A stretch of DNA of 30,862 nucleotides from Candidatus Dadabacteria bacterium RIFCSPHIGHO2_12_FULL_53_21 (GCA_001775255.1 MFCJ01000133.1:1-30862), one strand, 5' to 3'; counted from the first letter of the stretch, positions 7,360-16,087 are shown. The notes: generated from the sequence alone by a model not told the origin. Numbers and translations are program-made.

Positions 7360-9626
7360 TGAGACCGTGCCTCCAGTGTTAGAATAGTACCTTCAGCCAG
7401 GCGCAGCTCAAGCAGGGACTGGAGAAAGGCCAGCGTAGACTCCGCGCCCTGATTCTCGTTAGGACGGTCCGGATGCAAACCGTCCCGGCAGCCGCCCGTC
7501 GTCGGGTCGTAAACGGAGAGGTTTAAATCGTTCCGCCCCAGGAACCACTCGAAAGCGCGCCGGGCTTCTCTGCGCCAGCGCTTGTCTCCCGTGCTCCGGT
7601 AAGCTTCGAGGCATGCGGAGACCATTGTTTGCGCCTCCACCGGCTGCTGATCGAAGCGGGCGCGCTCAGAACCCCGTTTATAGAAGCCGTTTGAGCCGAT
7701 GGGGACGAAATGACCCCCCTGCGCGGCGGCGCGCTGCAAGTCGGCCAGCCAGCCGAGCGACTCCAGGCCTATTTCGGTCATTTCGTTATTCGGTATCCAT
7801 TGACCGCACATGAGCATGGCCTGGGGCAGCACTGCATTGCAATAGGACATCTCATCTTCATACCAGCGCCATTCGTCCGAGCGGCAGTTTTGATATAAGG
7901 CCAGTAACCGCCCGGCCAGTTCATCCCGGACCTGGCTAGCCCTGCTGTCACCGGAATAGCGCCTCAGATACTCATGGATGCCTATGAGCGTGAATGCCCA
8001 GGCCCGTGGGCTGGTCGTGTCGAGAATAGCTGAAAGCGCCTGCTCAAACACCATGCCCGCTATGCTCCGGTAGGCCGCCATGCTGGACCTGCCCAATACG
8101 GTGGACAACGCTAATAACGCGCGGCCCTGACTGTCTTCCGAACCGATCACCTCCAGCCAATGGCGCTGATAATCCAGAAAGTTGCGAAAACGTCCGGTCT
8201 CCGCGCTGAACGCATACAAAATAAAGGCGAGATACCGGGGAGCCAGCTCCAGGGCCTCTTCGTTGCCCAGCTCATCCAGGAGCGTGCTTACTATCAGAGC
8301 GCGGGCGTTGTCGTCAGTTGTGTAGCCCTCGTTATAATTAGGCACCGTGAAAAGGGCGTGCTGCAGTATGCCGGTCTCATCCGTCATATGGCGCAGGTGA
8401 TCGAGCTTGAGAGGGGGCAACTCACCCTCGTGGAGCTTTACTCTAAATCCGGGAGGGACGTAATGCCGGCGTTCCGCTCGGGCCCGTTCAAAGCTCTCCA
8501 TGTACCTCTGCGCCACCTGCGGCCATATCATCTCCCTTCCAAAGAGATACGCCCGTTTCCGCATAGCGTGGCGTTCGGATTCGTTGTCGAGCAGGTAGAT
8601 CACTTCCCGGGCCAGCGCCGCCGGATCTTTGAACGGCACAAGCGTGCCGCGGCCGTCTGCCAGCATCTCTTCCGCATACCAGTATGGGGTCGAAATCACC
8701 GCCTTGCCCGCCCCGAGCGTGTAGGCCAGTGTGCCGGATACGATCTGCGCTTCGTTGAGATAGGGCGTGATGTATATGTCCGCAGCGCTGATGAACTCGA
8801 CAAGCTCCTCCAGACTTACAAAGCGGTTGTAGAAGATCACGTTATCTTCCACGCCTTTTTCCTGAGCCATTCTTTGAAGTGACAACCTGTAGGTCTCGCC
8901 CTCATGCTGAATCACATGGGGATGTGTCGCGCCCAGAATCATGTACACCACGTTCGGGTAGCGCTCCACGATGGCAGGCAGGGCGGCGATGACGTTTTCT
9001 ATCCCTTTGTTGGACGAAAGCAATCCGAAACTGAGCAAAACGAGCTTGCCCTCCACGCCGAAAAGGTCTTTGTGGTAACTCGGGTCCACAAACGGCAAAT
9101 CGGGAATTCCGTGAGGGATAATATCGATCTTCTCCGGCAGCACGCCATATATCTCCCGCAGAAACTCCGCGCCACGTTCGCTCATGACGACTAATCGATC
9201 GGACAGGGCGGCGACTTCTTCCAATACCCGCCGCTGATCGGGACTTGGCTCTTTTAAAATGGTATGCAGTGTCGTGACTATGGGCATTCGCAATTCGCGT
9301 AAGAAGGCCAGGATATAGCTGCCTGCCTTCCCCCCGAAGATGCCGTATTCAAACTGCAGGCACACCAGGTCGACATTATTGATATTCAGGAAGTCGGCTG
9401 CTCGGCGGTAAGAGTCGATGTTCTTCTCCGTAAGTTCAAACCGGACACGGGGCGGGTAGGAATAGCCTCCTTCGATGTCGTTGACGGGCAGGGCAATGCA
9501 TGATGTATCCGTATATTCGGCAGCGATAGCCTCACATAAATCGGTCGTGAACGTGGCGATACCGCACTGTCTCGGCACATAGTTGCCGATGAACGCAACG
9601 CGGCTAATGGTTGAGTGGTCTTCCAT
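7356..9626 (-). CDS. GT4-type glycosyltransferase with C-terminal helical (six-hairpin-like) domain
   Basis: A 756-residue two-part protein. Residues 1 to about 390 form a GT-B glycosyltransferase of the GT4 group, with the N-terminal PRQCGIATFT, LQFEYGIFGG and, in the nucleotide-sugar half, FGLLSSNKGIENV and SGTLAYTLGAGKAVIS. The remaining 360 residues form an alpha-helical domain with TTDDNARAL and SEDSQGRALLAL, resembling six-hairpin glycosidase repeats. Such proteins are often next to GH130 genes. The substrate is unknown; mannose-containing glycan metabolism is inferred from the neighbour. The ATG at 9626 is chosen because AGGAG lies eight bases upstream; a TTG at 9632 is too close to it. 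Confidence 0.82.
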   Translation of the reverse strand: MEDHSTISRVAFIGNYVPRQCGIATFTTDLCEAIAAEYTDTSCIALPVNDIEGGYSYPPRVRFELTEKNIDSYRRAADFLNINNVDLVCLQFEYGIFGGKAGSYILAFLRELRMPIVTTLHTILKEPSPDQRRVLEEVAALSDRLVVMSERGAEFLREIYGVLPEKIDIIPHGIPDLPFVDPSYHKDLFGVEGKLVLLSFGLLSSNKGIENVIAALPAIVERYPNVVYMILGATHPHVIQHEGETYRLSLQRMAQEKGVEDNVIFYNRFVSLEELVEFISAADIYITPYLNEAQIVSGTLAYTLGAGKAVISTPYWYAEEMLADGRGTLVPFKDPAALAREVIYLLDNESERHAMRKRAYLFGREMIWPQVAQRYMESFERARAERRHYVPPGFRVKLHEGELPPLKLDHLRHMTDETGILQHALFTVPNYNEGYTTDDNARALIVSTLLDELGNEEALELAPRYLAFILYAFSAETGRFRNFLDYQRHWLEVIGSEDSQGRALLALSTVLGRSSMAAYRSIAGMVFEQALSAILDTTSPRAWAFTLIGIHEYLRRYSGDSRASQVRDELAGRLLALYQNCRSDEWRWYEDEMSYCNAVLPQAMLMCGQWIPNNEMTEIGLESLGWLADLQRAAAQGGHFVPIGSNGFYKRGSERARFDQQPVEAQTMVSACLEAYRSTGDKRWRREARRAFEWFLGRNDLNLSVYDPTTGGCRDGLHPDRPNENQGAESTLAFLQSLLELRLAEGTILTLEARSQ

Positions 9627-10014
9627 AAGCAAATCTCCTACCTATTACCCCGTGTTGAAATATCTGACCAATTAGGACAAAATGGCGGTCCGCTACCCCT
9701 GTAATATCCAAAAATTTGGAATCGAGTGTTCTCTATCTGGGAAACCGAAGTACAGAGGATTATAACATATTTATATAATATGACCGCTCGAAATATCGGA
9801 CCGAGCAATTTGCAATAGAGCAACCGGCTTAATTCGTTAAGAAATCCGGTCAATACTGAAGAAAAATACAGGACTGATTATTCGCGACCGCAACGATTCC
9901 CCGAACGGTCCTATTAAATATTTGGCCGGGTCATATTGCAATTCAGAGATTGGAGAAGTAACCGCCACTGGGTAATATATATTACGAAAAGTTCCCGAAG
10001 CTTGTTGATTCTGC
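9627..10014. other. AT-rich intergenic region between islet genes and tRNA-Ala
   Basis: About 390 bases with no credible gene. It should hold the promoter of the islet genes; a TATAAT on the minus strand lies at 9759-9764 but has no good -35 partner. A short inverted repeat CCAAAAATTTGG is at 9708-9719. No integrase fragment is visible. Confidence 0.5.
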
Positions 10015-10090
10015 TGGTGGAGCCGAAGGGGTTCGAACCCTCGACCTCATGAATGCCATTCATGCGCTCTCCCAACTGAGCTACGGCCCC
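10015..10090 (-). tRNA. tRNA-Ala (anticodon GGC)
   Basis: A 76-nt cloverleaf on the minus strand. The seven-pair acceptor stem GGGGCCG/CGGCTCC includes the G3-U70 pair that identifies alanine tRNAs. The D stem is GCTC/GAGC, the anticodon stem CATGA/TCATG with loop ATGGCAT (anticodon GGC), the T arm GAGGG-TTCGAAC-CCCTT, and the 3' CCA is encoded. Its 3' half is duplicated at 6351-6397. Confidence 0.96.
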
Positions 10091-10121
10091 ACGGACCGGT
10101 ATTAATTTAAGTGCTCATTCG

Positions 10122-10149
10122 TTTAAAGTCAAATAAAATAATGTATAAT
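10122..10149 (+). promoter_or_regulatory. Divergent promoter region for hom (+) and tRNA-Ala (-)
   Basis: On the plus strand, TTTAAA (10122-10127) and a perfect TATAAT (10144-10149) are 16 bases apart, about 46 bases before the hom start. On the minus strand, TTGACT (reverse of 10127-10132) lies about 40 bases before the tRNA 5' end. Pattern match only. Confidence 0.5.
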
Positions 10150-10195
10150 TCCTGGCTTATACTCACTTTTGCCTCGGTTAGAAAGGAGAATTTTG

Positions 10196-11497
10196 ATGAA
10201 CGTAGTCAACGTCGGTCTCATCGGCGCCGGTACAGTCGGATGCGGGGTTATCGAGGTCCTGCGCAAGAACAGGGACATAATCGAAAAGCGGACCGGAATC
10301 AGGCTCAACCTTAAAAAAATAGCCGATATAGACCCCGACAGGAAAAGGCCGGTAAAGATACCCAGAGGCAAGCTGACCAAGGACGCAAGGGAGCTCCTCG
10401 AGGACAGCTCGATTCAGATTATCATCGAGCTCGTGGGAGGCACGGGGATCGCGAAGGACTTCGTGATGGGGGCCATAAGGAACGGGAAACACGTAGTTAC
10501 CGCCAATAAAGCCCTGCTGGCGCACTACGGCAGGGAGATTTTCGGAGCGGCCGCGGAAAAGGGGGTCGATATCGGGTTCGAGGCGAGCGTGGGGGGAGGA
10601 ATCCCCATCATCAAGGCGATACAGGAGAGTTTCGCCGCAAACAACATCCTTTCCATACACGGAATAATCAACGGTACGTCCAATTACATACTTTCGAGAA
10701 TGACCGAGGAAGGGTTGGAGTTCGCCGAGGTATTAAAAGAAGCCCAGAAAAAGGGCTACGCCGAGGCCGACCCATCGTTCGACGTAGACGGGATCGATGC
10801 CGCGCACAAGCTCTCGATTCTTATCATGCTCTCCTTCGGCATATTCATCAGCTTCGGGAAAATTCACGCGGAAGGCATAAGAGGGATTACCCCGCTCGAT
10901 ATCGCATATGCGGACGAGCTCGGGCACAAGATAAAGCTCCTTGCGGTCGCGAAGTCGAGGGAAAACGGACTCGAAGCCGGGGTCTATCCGGCGCTCGTAA
11001 GGAAAGAAACACAGCTGGCCGACGTATCGGGCGCCTTCAACGCGATCTACCTGGTCGGAGACGCGGTGGGGCCGGCGATGCTTTACGGCAAAGGGGCGGG
11101 AATGATGCCCACGGCAAGCGCCGTCGTGAGCGACGTGCTGCAGATAGCGAAGGACCTGTCCCTCGGGAACACACTCTCTTCGCCTCTCAGGTTTTACGGC
11201 GGCAAGGATTCAACACAGCTGATTAAAATGAGCGATACGACGAATAAATATTACTTGAGGTTCCAGGCCGAAGACAGGCCCGGAGTGCTCGGCAAGATCA
11301 CGGGGAGCCTGGGGAAACACGGGATCAGCATCGAGTCGGTCATACAGAAGGGCAGGCACCTGGGCGGCGGTGACGTCCCCGTGGTAATAATGACCCACGA
11401 GGCCCTGGAGAAGAATCTCCTTTCCTCACTGAGGGAGATAGACAGGTTCTCCACCATAAGAGCGAAGACGACGTTCATAAGGATCGAAGACATTTGA
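10196..11497 (+). CDS. hom: Homoserine dehydrogenase
   Basis: This 433-residue enzyme reduces aspartate semialdehyde to homoserine, the branch point to methionine and threonine. The N-terminal NAD(P)-binding motif GLIGAGTVGCG is followed by the catalytic domain (GGGIPIIKAI, INGTSNYILSRM, AEADPSFDVDGIDAAHK). A C-terminal ACT domain begins near 350 (RFQAEDRPGVLGKI) and probably mediates feedback control by threonine. The start at 10196 is set by AAGGAG eight bases upstream. The length matches the family. Its product is the substrate of MetX encoded 7 kb away, across the islet. Confidence 0.95.
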   Translation: MNVVNVGLIGAGTVGCGVIEVLRKNRDIIEKRTGIRLNLKKIADIDPDRKRPVKIPRGKLTKDARELLEDSSIQIIIELVGGTGIAKDFVMGAIRNGKHVVTANKALLAHYGREIFGAAAEKGVDIGFEASVGGGIPIIKAIQESFAANNILSIHGIINGTSNYILSRMTEEGLEFAEVLKEAQKKGYAEADPSFDVDGIDAAHKLSILIMLSFGIFISFGKIHAEGIRGITPLDIAYADELGHKIKLLAVAKSRENGLEAGVYPALVRKETQLADVSGAFNAIYLVGDAVGPAMLYGKGAGMMPTASAVVSDVLQIAKDLSLGNTLSSPLRFYGGKDSTQLIKMSDTTNKYYLRFQAEDRPGVLGKITGSLGKHGISIESVIQKGRHLGGGDVPVVIMTHEALEKNLLSSLREIDRFSTIRAKTTFIRIEDI

Positions 11498-11602
11498 CGG
11501 AGAGAGACGGGGTCACTGTCTCGTTATTATTAACGCTTCATAATCGGGAACCGGGGGAAGTAAATCTCGCAACACATCCGGTATTAACCGGGCGCGAATC
11601 CC

Positions 11603-12661
11603 ATGACGAAAAAGATTGATTTCGAAGAGATATTCGATTCGTTACCGGAATCCATCATTATCATAGACAAGGACCTCCGCGTGCTCGACATGAACGACAA
11701 TGCCGAGAGCACTTTCAGGATTTCGAGGGAGAAGGCCAGGGGACAGAGTTCGAGCGCTTTCATGCCCGAAGAAATCGACCGCGTCGCGCTCATGGCGATG
11801 GGAGAGGGAAGGACGGTAATAGGGGACGAGATAAAACCTACACTCAGGAGCGGCGAGCGGATATCAATTCAGGCGGTCGCCTCTCCGCTCTTCACTAACG
11901 CGGGCAATCTAAAAGGGGCGGTAATTCAGATAAAAGACATGTCGGGCACGATGTTCCTCAACAGCAAGAGCACCCAGGAGATATCCGCTTCCAAGTTCGA
12001 GAACCTCATCCTCGGGCTCGCTCACGAGCTAAAAAATCCGCTCAGCGGCATAAGGGGCGCAGCGCAGCTCCTGGCCGAAGACGCCCCGAATAAAGAGGCG
12101 CTAAAATGCGCCGAGATTATAACGAAGGAAGCAGACAGGCTAAGGGCCCTGCTCGACACCCTTAAACAGCTCGAGCCCTTCGCCAAAGAGGTATTCGAGC
12201 TGATAGACATTCACGAGCTGCTGATGGAAATCATATACCTTGAATCGATGTCCAAAGCGGGGGAGCGGATACAATACAAGCAGAATTACGACGTCACTAT
12301 ACCGCCCATACACGGCGACAGGAACTCATTGAAGCAGGTATTTCTGAACCTTATAAAGAATGCGGCCGAGTCGATCGCGGACAAAGGCCAGGTCGAGGTA
12401 TCGAGCAGATGGATCACTGAGCACAGGCTCAAGGGCCAGAACTCGATGTCCATTGAAATCAGGGATAACGGAAGCGGGGTGCCCGCTGATTCACTGGAGA
12501 AAATGTTCAACCCCTTTTATACTACCAAGAAAGAGGGCTCGGGCCTGGGACTTTTCCTGGCGTATCAGATTATCGCCAAGCACGGTGGAGCGATTTTCGT
12601 AGACAGCGAAGTTGGAGCCGGTACGACCGTCAAGGTTTTCCTGCCTATTTCGGGCGTATAA
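11603..12661 (+). CDS. NtrB-like sensor histidine kinase
   Basis: A 352-residue soluble sensor kinase. An N-terminal PAS domain (about 8-115) carries no membrane segment. The dimerisation/phosphoacceptor site is His141 in AHELKNPL, and the ATPase domain shows NLIKNAAE (N box), DNGSGVP (G1) and GSGLGLFL (G2). The HELKNPL form and PAS architecture are typical of NtrB/GlnL kinases that partner sigma-54 activators. The response regulator gene follows after 67 bases, so they form a pair. The signal could be nitrogen status, but orthology to GlnL is not proven. Confidence 0.85.
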   Translation: MTKKIDFEEIFDSLPESIIIIDKDLRVLDMNDNAESTFRISREKARGQSSSAFMPEEIDRVALMAMGEGRTVIGDEIKPTLRSGERISIQAVASPLFTNAGNLKGAVIQIKDMSGTMFLNSKSTQEISASKFENLILGLAHELKNPLSGIRGAAQLLAEDAPNKEALKCAEIITKEADRLRALLDTLKQLEPFAKEVFELIDIHELLMEIIYLESMSKAGERIQYKQNYDVTIPPIHGDRNSLKQVFLNLIKNAAESIADKGQVEVSSRWITEHRLKGQNSMSIEIRDNGSGVPADSLEKMFNPFYTTKKEGSGLGLFLAYQIIAKHGGAIFVDSEVGAGTTVKVFLPISGV

Positions 12662-12728
12662 TAACGGTGCTTAGATCCGAATTGAAACTAAAATCCGGCA
12701 TGACGCAAAGGGCGATCGAAGATATAAC

Positions 12729-14165
12729 ATGAAAAAAAAGGTACTGGTCGTAGACGACGAAGAAAGCATAAGGTGGGTGCTCGGGAAATGCCTCGAAAAG
12801 GCAGGCTACATGGTCCGCTATGCCGAGAACGGGGCCAAGGCGATAGAGAGCGCATCGTCGGAGGGTTTCTCCTCTATAATCCTCGATATCACTATGCCCG
12901 ATATGAGCGGGTTCGACGTGCTTAAGGAATTCAGGTCGAGAGGAATAAACCCTCCCGTAATCATTATCACCGCGCAGAATACCGTAAAGAACGCGATAGA
13001 CGCCATGAAGCAGGGCGCATACGATTATATAGCCAAGCCGTTTGACCTCGACGAGGTCAAAATCACCGTTCATAGAGCGATAGATAGCTACGAGAACTCG
13101 AAGAAGCTCGAGATGCTCAGGGCAGAGTCCGGGGATGCGGATTCCCTTCAGGACATTGTCGGCAAATCCCAGGTGATGCTCAACATATACAAGATGATAG
13201 GCCGGGTGGCCGAACGGGACATTACAGTCCTCGTCGTCGGGGAGAGCGGGACAGGCAAGGAGCTCGTAGCGCGGGCCATCCATCAAAACAGCATGAGGAG
13301 GGACGGAAAGATAGTCGCGGTGAACATAGCGGCCATCCCCAAGGAGCTCCTCGAGAGCGAGTTGTTCGGCTATGAAAAGGGCGCGTTCACGGGGGCCTCT
13401 CTCTCGAAGCAGGGGAGGTTCGAAGAAGCCCATAAGGGCACGCTCCATCTCGACGAGATCGGGGACATGCCGCCCGAGCTCCAGACCAAGCTGCTCAGAA
13501 TACTCGAAGAGAGGAAATTCTACAGGCTCGGAAGCGAAAAGCCCACCCCTGTCGACGTGAGAATAATAACGTCGACCAACAAGAACCTCGAGAAAGAGGT
13601 AGCCGAAGGCCGGTTCAGGGAAGACCTTTACTACAGACTCAACGCAATCACGATAGAGATACCGCCGCTCAGAAAAAGGATAGAAGACGTAGTGCCGCTT
13701 ATCGAGCACTTCCTCAATAAATACTCGAAAGAGCTCGGCATGGCCAAAAGGACTATCACCGACGAAGCCAAAGAGCTCGCTCTCGGTTACGGGTGGCCAG
13801 GAAACGTCAGGGAGCTCGAAAACATCATAAAACGAATCCTCGTGCTCACCTCAGACAGTGTAATCACGAGGGAGACCCTGATCGAAGCCGCTCCGCATCT
13901 CGAAGGAAGGGGCAGGAAGGAGCAGGAATCGTTCGACCAGATAATAACGGACGAGCTCAACTTTCTGATCGAGGCCGGCGGCGCTGATTCCCAAGGGCAT
14001 ATCCACGATAAAATCATCAGGAAGGTCGAGAAACCCCTCATCGAAGCCGTACTGAGGATTACGGGCGGGAACAAGAAAAAGGCGGCCCAGATACTCGGCA
14101 TTAACAGGAATACGCTTTCAAAAAAAATGGAAGAACTGGGGCTCGAGGGAAAAGATAACGATTAG
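12729..14165 (+). CDS. NtrC-family sigma-54 response regulator
   Basis: A 478-residue activator with three domains. The receiver has the acidic pair DD at 9-10, phospho-acceptor Asp53 and Lys103. The AAA+ domain has Walker A GESGTGKE (171-178) and the sigma-54 contact loop GAFTGA (218-223). A Fis-type helix-turn-helix lies at the C-terminus (KKAAQILGINRNTLSKKMEE). All residues needed for phosphorylation, ATP hydrolysis and sigma-54 engagement are visible. It is the partner of the kinase just upstream. Targets cannot be read here. Its stop is 11 bases from the convergent rnc stop. Confidence 0.92.
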   Translation: MKKKVLVVDDEESIRWVLGKCLEKAGYMVRYAENGAKAIESASSEGFSSIILDITMPDMSGFDVLKEFRSRGINPPVIIITAQNTVKNAIDAMKQGAYDYIAKPFDLDEVKITVHRAIDSYENSKKLEMLRAESGDADSLQDIVGKSQVMLNIYKMIGRVAERDITVLVVGESGTGKELVARAIHQNSMRRDGKIVAVNIAAIPKELLESELFGYEKGAFTGASLSKQGRFEEAHKGTLHLDEIGDMPPELQTKLLRILEERKFYRLGSEKPTPVDVRIITSTNKNLEKEVAEGRFREDLYYRLNAITIEIPPLRKRIEDVVPLIEHFLNKYSKELGMAKRTITDEAKELALGYGWPGNVRELENIIKRILVLTSDSVITRETLIEAAPHLEGRGRKEQESFDQIITDELNFLIEAGGADSQGHIHDKIIRKVEKPLIEAVLRITGGNKKKAAQILGINRNTLSKKMEELGLEGKDND

Positions 14166-14176
14166 TGTTGTTGACC

Positions 14177-14851
14177 TCAGGCCAGCTTATTGATGCCTTC
14201 TATATACTCAAGCCCCTCTTTCGCAGCGGCCTGCTCGGCCTGTTTTTTGTTCCTGCCGACCCCCTTGCCCATGCACTTTCTGCCGAGCTTAACCTCTACA
14301 TGGAAGCATTTGTCGTGAGGAGGCCCTTCCTCGAGCACTACTTTATACTTCGGCACCTTCTTGAACTGCCTCTGTGCGACTTCCTGAAGCCCGGTCTTAT
14401 AATCCCTGAATATCTCCTCGTCGCCGTTAAGACAGTTCTTTAATAGCTTCGTAACTATCCTGTAGACCTTCTTGTATCCCCCGTCAATGAATACCGCCCC
14501 TATTACCGCCTCGAACGCTCCGGCGAGGTTCGACTGCCTCTTTCTCCCACCGGTATTCTCCTCGCCCTTCCCGAGAAGCATCTGCTTGTCTATCTTGAGC
14601 CCTTTCGCGAAATGGGCGAAATTCATCCGGCTCACAATAGCGCTTCTCATTTTGGAGAGCTTGCCCTCGGCGGCGTCGGGGAAGAGATCGTATAACACCC
14701 GCGCGACGATGAAACCAAGGACGGCGTCGCCCAGGAACTCCATCCTCTCGTTGCTTTCGACGGAAGTCTCATTCGCGTAGGAACTATGGGTTAGCGCGGT
14801 TTTAAGAAGCTGCGGGTCCTTGAAGTTGTAATTGAGCTTCTTCTCGATCAT
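14177..14851 (-). CDS. rnc: Ribonuclease III
   Basis: A 224-residue double-strand RNA endonuclease that processes rRNA precursors and structured mRNAs. The signature ERMEFLGDAVLG holds the metal ligands Glu38 and Asp42, and the second catalytic Glu114 is in GAFEAVIGAVF. A double-strand RNA-binding domain follows (about 154-222, ending GVGRNKKQAEQAAAKEGL). Length is normal. It is transcribed toward the NtrC gene. Confidence 0.95.
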   Translation of the reverse strand: MIEKKLNYNFKDPQLLKTALTHSSYANETSVESNERMEFLGDAVLGFIVARVLYDLFPDAAEGKLSKMRSAIVSRMNFAHFAKGLKIDKQMLLGKGEENTGGRKRQSNLAGAFEAVIGAVFIDGGYKKVYRIVTKLLKNCLNGDEEIFRDYKTGLQEVAQRQFKKVPKYKVVLEEGPPHDKCFHVEVKLGRKCMGKGVGRNKKQAEQAAAKEGLEYIEGINKLA

Positions 14852-15043
14852 TGACTTAGAAAATTATCATCAAGAAAGACTAAAATCAACCGGCCGGCCT
14901 GGAGCCGATCTTAAAATATAAGCAATTTCCGGAGAGATTTGAAGTGGCGGGCCGTTCAGACAAGGCCGGATTCCGGAAGGGGTCCTTTCCGCGAATTATA
15001 TATATAGAGAGAAATCCAAACCCGAATTCGATCGTAATATCGA

Positions 15044-15077
15044 GTATAATAGGATACGCCTGTGAGAGGCGTATAAT
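15044..15077 (+). promoter_or_regulatory. Palindrome with flanking TATAAT boxes upstream of the SIMPL gene
   Basis: Perfect eight-base arms ATACGCCT (15054-15061) and AGGCGTAT (15067-15074) surround GTGAG. TATAAT occurs on each side (15045-15050 and 15072-15077), the second overlapping an arm. It lies 20 bases before the start codon and looks like an operator or a 5'-leader hairpin. No convincing -35 boxes are seen. Confidence 0.45.
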
Positions 15078-15093
15078 ATATACGAGGTGAAGA

Positions 15094-15813
15094 ATGACTA
15101 TGAGATCGGCAATTCTATTCGCGTGTCTATTGTTAATATTTACAGGAGGTTATGTATCTCATGCCCAGGACGGCCAGAACGTAAAACGCACGCTGAGCGT
15201 TACGGGAAACGGTAAGGCGGACACCGCACCGGACGTCGCGTACCTGACCCTCTCGGTCGAGACACTCGCGAAGAACGCCTCACAGGCGGTCAAGGTAAAC
15301 GCGGAGACGTCGAATAAGGTCATACAGGTGATAAAATCGAAGCTCGGCAAGAACGATAAGGTCTCGACGGCCGGATACAGCCTTACGCCCGTCTATGAAT
15401 ATAACAACCAGACAAACAAGACCGATTTCAAGGGGTACAGGGCAAGCAACAGGATCATAGTCGAAGCACATAACCTGAAAGAAATCGGGAATATAATCGA
15501 TTCCACAGCAGAAGCCGGACTCAACAACATCGAAAGCCTTTCGTTCGATACCACGAAGAGGGACGAATTCAGGAGGGAGGCGCTCACACGAGCCGTGAAT
15601 GACGCGAAGACGACGGCCGAGACTTTAGCGAAGGCAGCGGGCGTCAAGATAACAAAGATACTCCAGCTTTCCCCGTCCTTCGATTACCCCGTACCTGTGT
15701 ATAGAGACTATGCCCTCGCCAAGGAATCTGCGACGGCGGCGCCCCCCACGCCCATCGAGCCGGGCGATATATCGGTAAGCGCGTCGGTAAATATAGTGTA
15801 CGAAATAGAGTGA
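15094..15813 (+). CDS. SIMPL domain (DUF541) periplasmic protein
   Basis: A 239-residue exported protein. A signal peptide (hydrophobic LFACLLLIFTGGY, cleavage probably after SHA at 24) precedes a SIMPL/DUF541 domain with the typical opening LSVTGNGKADTAPDVAYLTL and closing ISVSASVNIVYEIE. Family members are periplasmic or outer-membrane associated, and some are linked to oxidative or envelope stress; the biochemical activity is unknown. GAGGTG six bases before the ATG at 15094 supports this start. Its stop lies four bases from the convergent DUF971 gene. Confidence 0.88.
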   Translation: MTMRSAILFACLLLIFTGGYVSHAQDGQNVKRTLSVTGNGKADTAPDVAYLTLSVETLAKNASQAVKVNAETSNKVIQVIKSKLGKNDKVSTAGYSLTPVYEYNNQTNKTDFKGYRASNRIIVEAHNLKEIGNIIDSTAEAGLNNIESLSFDTTKRDEFRREALTRAVNDAKTTAETLAKAAGVKITKILQLSPSFDYPVPVYRDYALAKESATAAPPTPIEPGDISVSASVNIVYEIE

Positions 15814-15817
15814 AGGG

Positions 15818-16087
15818 TCAGTCCCCGGAACGGCACTCCTCGCAGCTGCAGAGCTCCCTCAGGAATTCATACGTATAAATTCCCGTATCGTGCTTGTCGT
15901 TCCAGCTGAACTTGAATGCGTATTGCCCCACGGGATCTATGCTGAGAGGCTTGATAGACGAGGAATTCGCCCTGAGCGGTATCGTCTTTTTGAAAGGCAG
16001 CCTGCCGTTCTTGCTTGTTTTTCTAAGCTGTCTGCAGGTAGCGCACGGGCATTCCTGTCTCAGGTCTTCGTAGGGATAAATGCTCAC
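15818..16087 (-). CDS. DUF971 (GBBH-like N-terminal) protein, start uncertain
   Basis: From the GTG at 16087 the frame gives 89 residues with the DUF971 motif YPYEDLRQECPCATCRQL and a C-terminal pair CSCEEC. The frame stays open upstream and encodes what looks like the missing family N-terminus, ending in ITEFSDTALQIIWDDGH, but it contains no ATG, GTG or TTG before a stop. An ATG at 16182 is one base out of frame, separated from the homologous part by a run of six C on the plus strand (16168-16173). So the gene is frameshifted, mis-sequenced, or uses an unusual start. Domain function is poorly known; relatives are linked to Fe-S handling. Confidence 0.7.
   Translation of the reverse strand: MSIYPYEDLRQECPCATCRQLRKTSKNGRLPFKKTIPLRANSSSIKPLSIDPVGQYAFKFSWNDKHDTGIYTYEFLRELCSCEECRSGD

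Larger units (their letters stand above)
6351..10059. mobile_element. Putative tRNA-Ala-targeted islet carrying GT4 and GH130 genes
   Basis: The segment is bounded by direct copies of the tRNA-Ala 3' half 3,662 bases apart, the arrangement left by site-specific integration into a tRNA gene. It contains only a glycosyltransferase gene and a GH130 gene. Sampled stretches of both use CGG/CGC/CGT for arginine, whereas hom, ntrC, thyX and the HhH gene mostly use AGG. No integrase or excisionase is present, so it would be a remnant or a passively moved unit. Tandem tRNA duplication followed by decay is the main alternative. Confidence 0.55.

Noticed and set aside
11504..11522. Terminator between hom and the NtrB-like gene
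   Set aside because: The stem is only five pairs (GAGAC/GTCTC) with a nine-base loop and a mixed tail, too weak to call.
12645..13709. Long antisense open frame (354 codons) opposite the NtrC-type gene
   Set aside because: The plus strand encodes a complete NtrC-family protein with all motifs; the antisense frame has no recognisable domain and is a by-product of codon bias.
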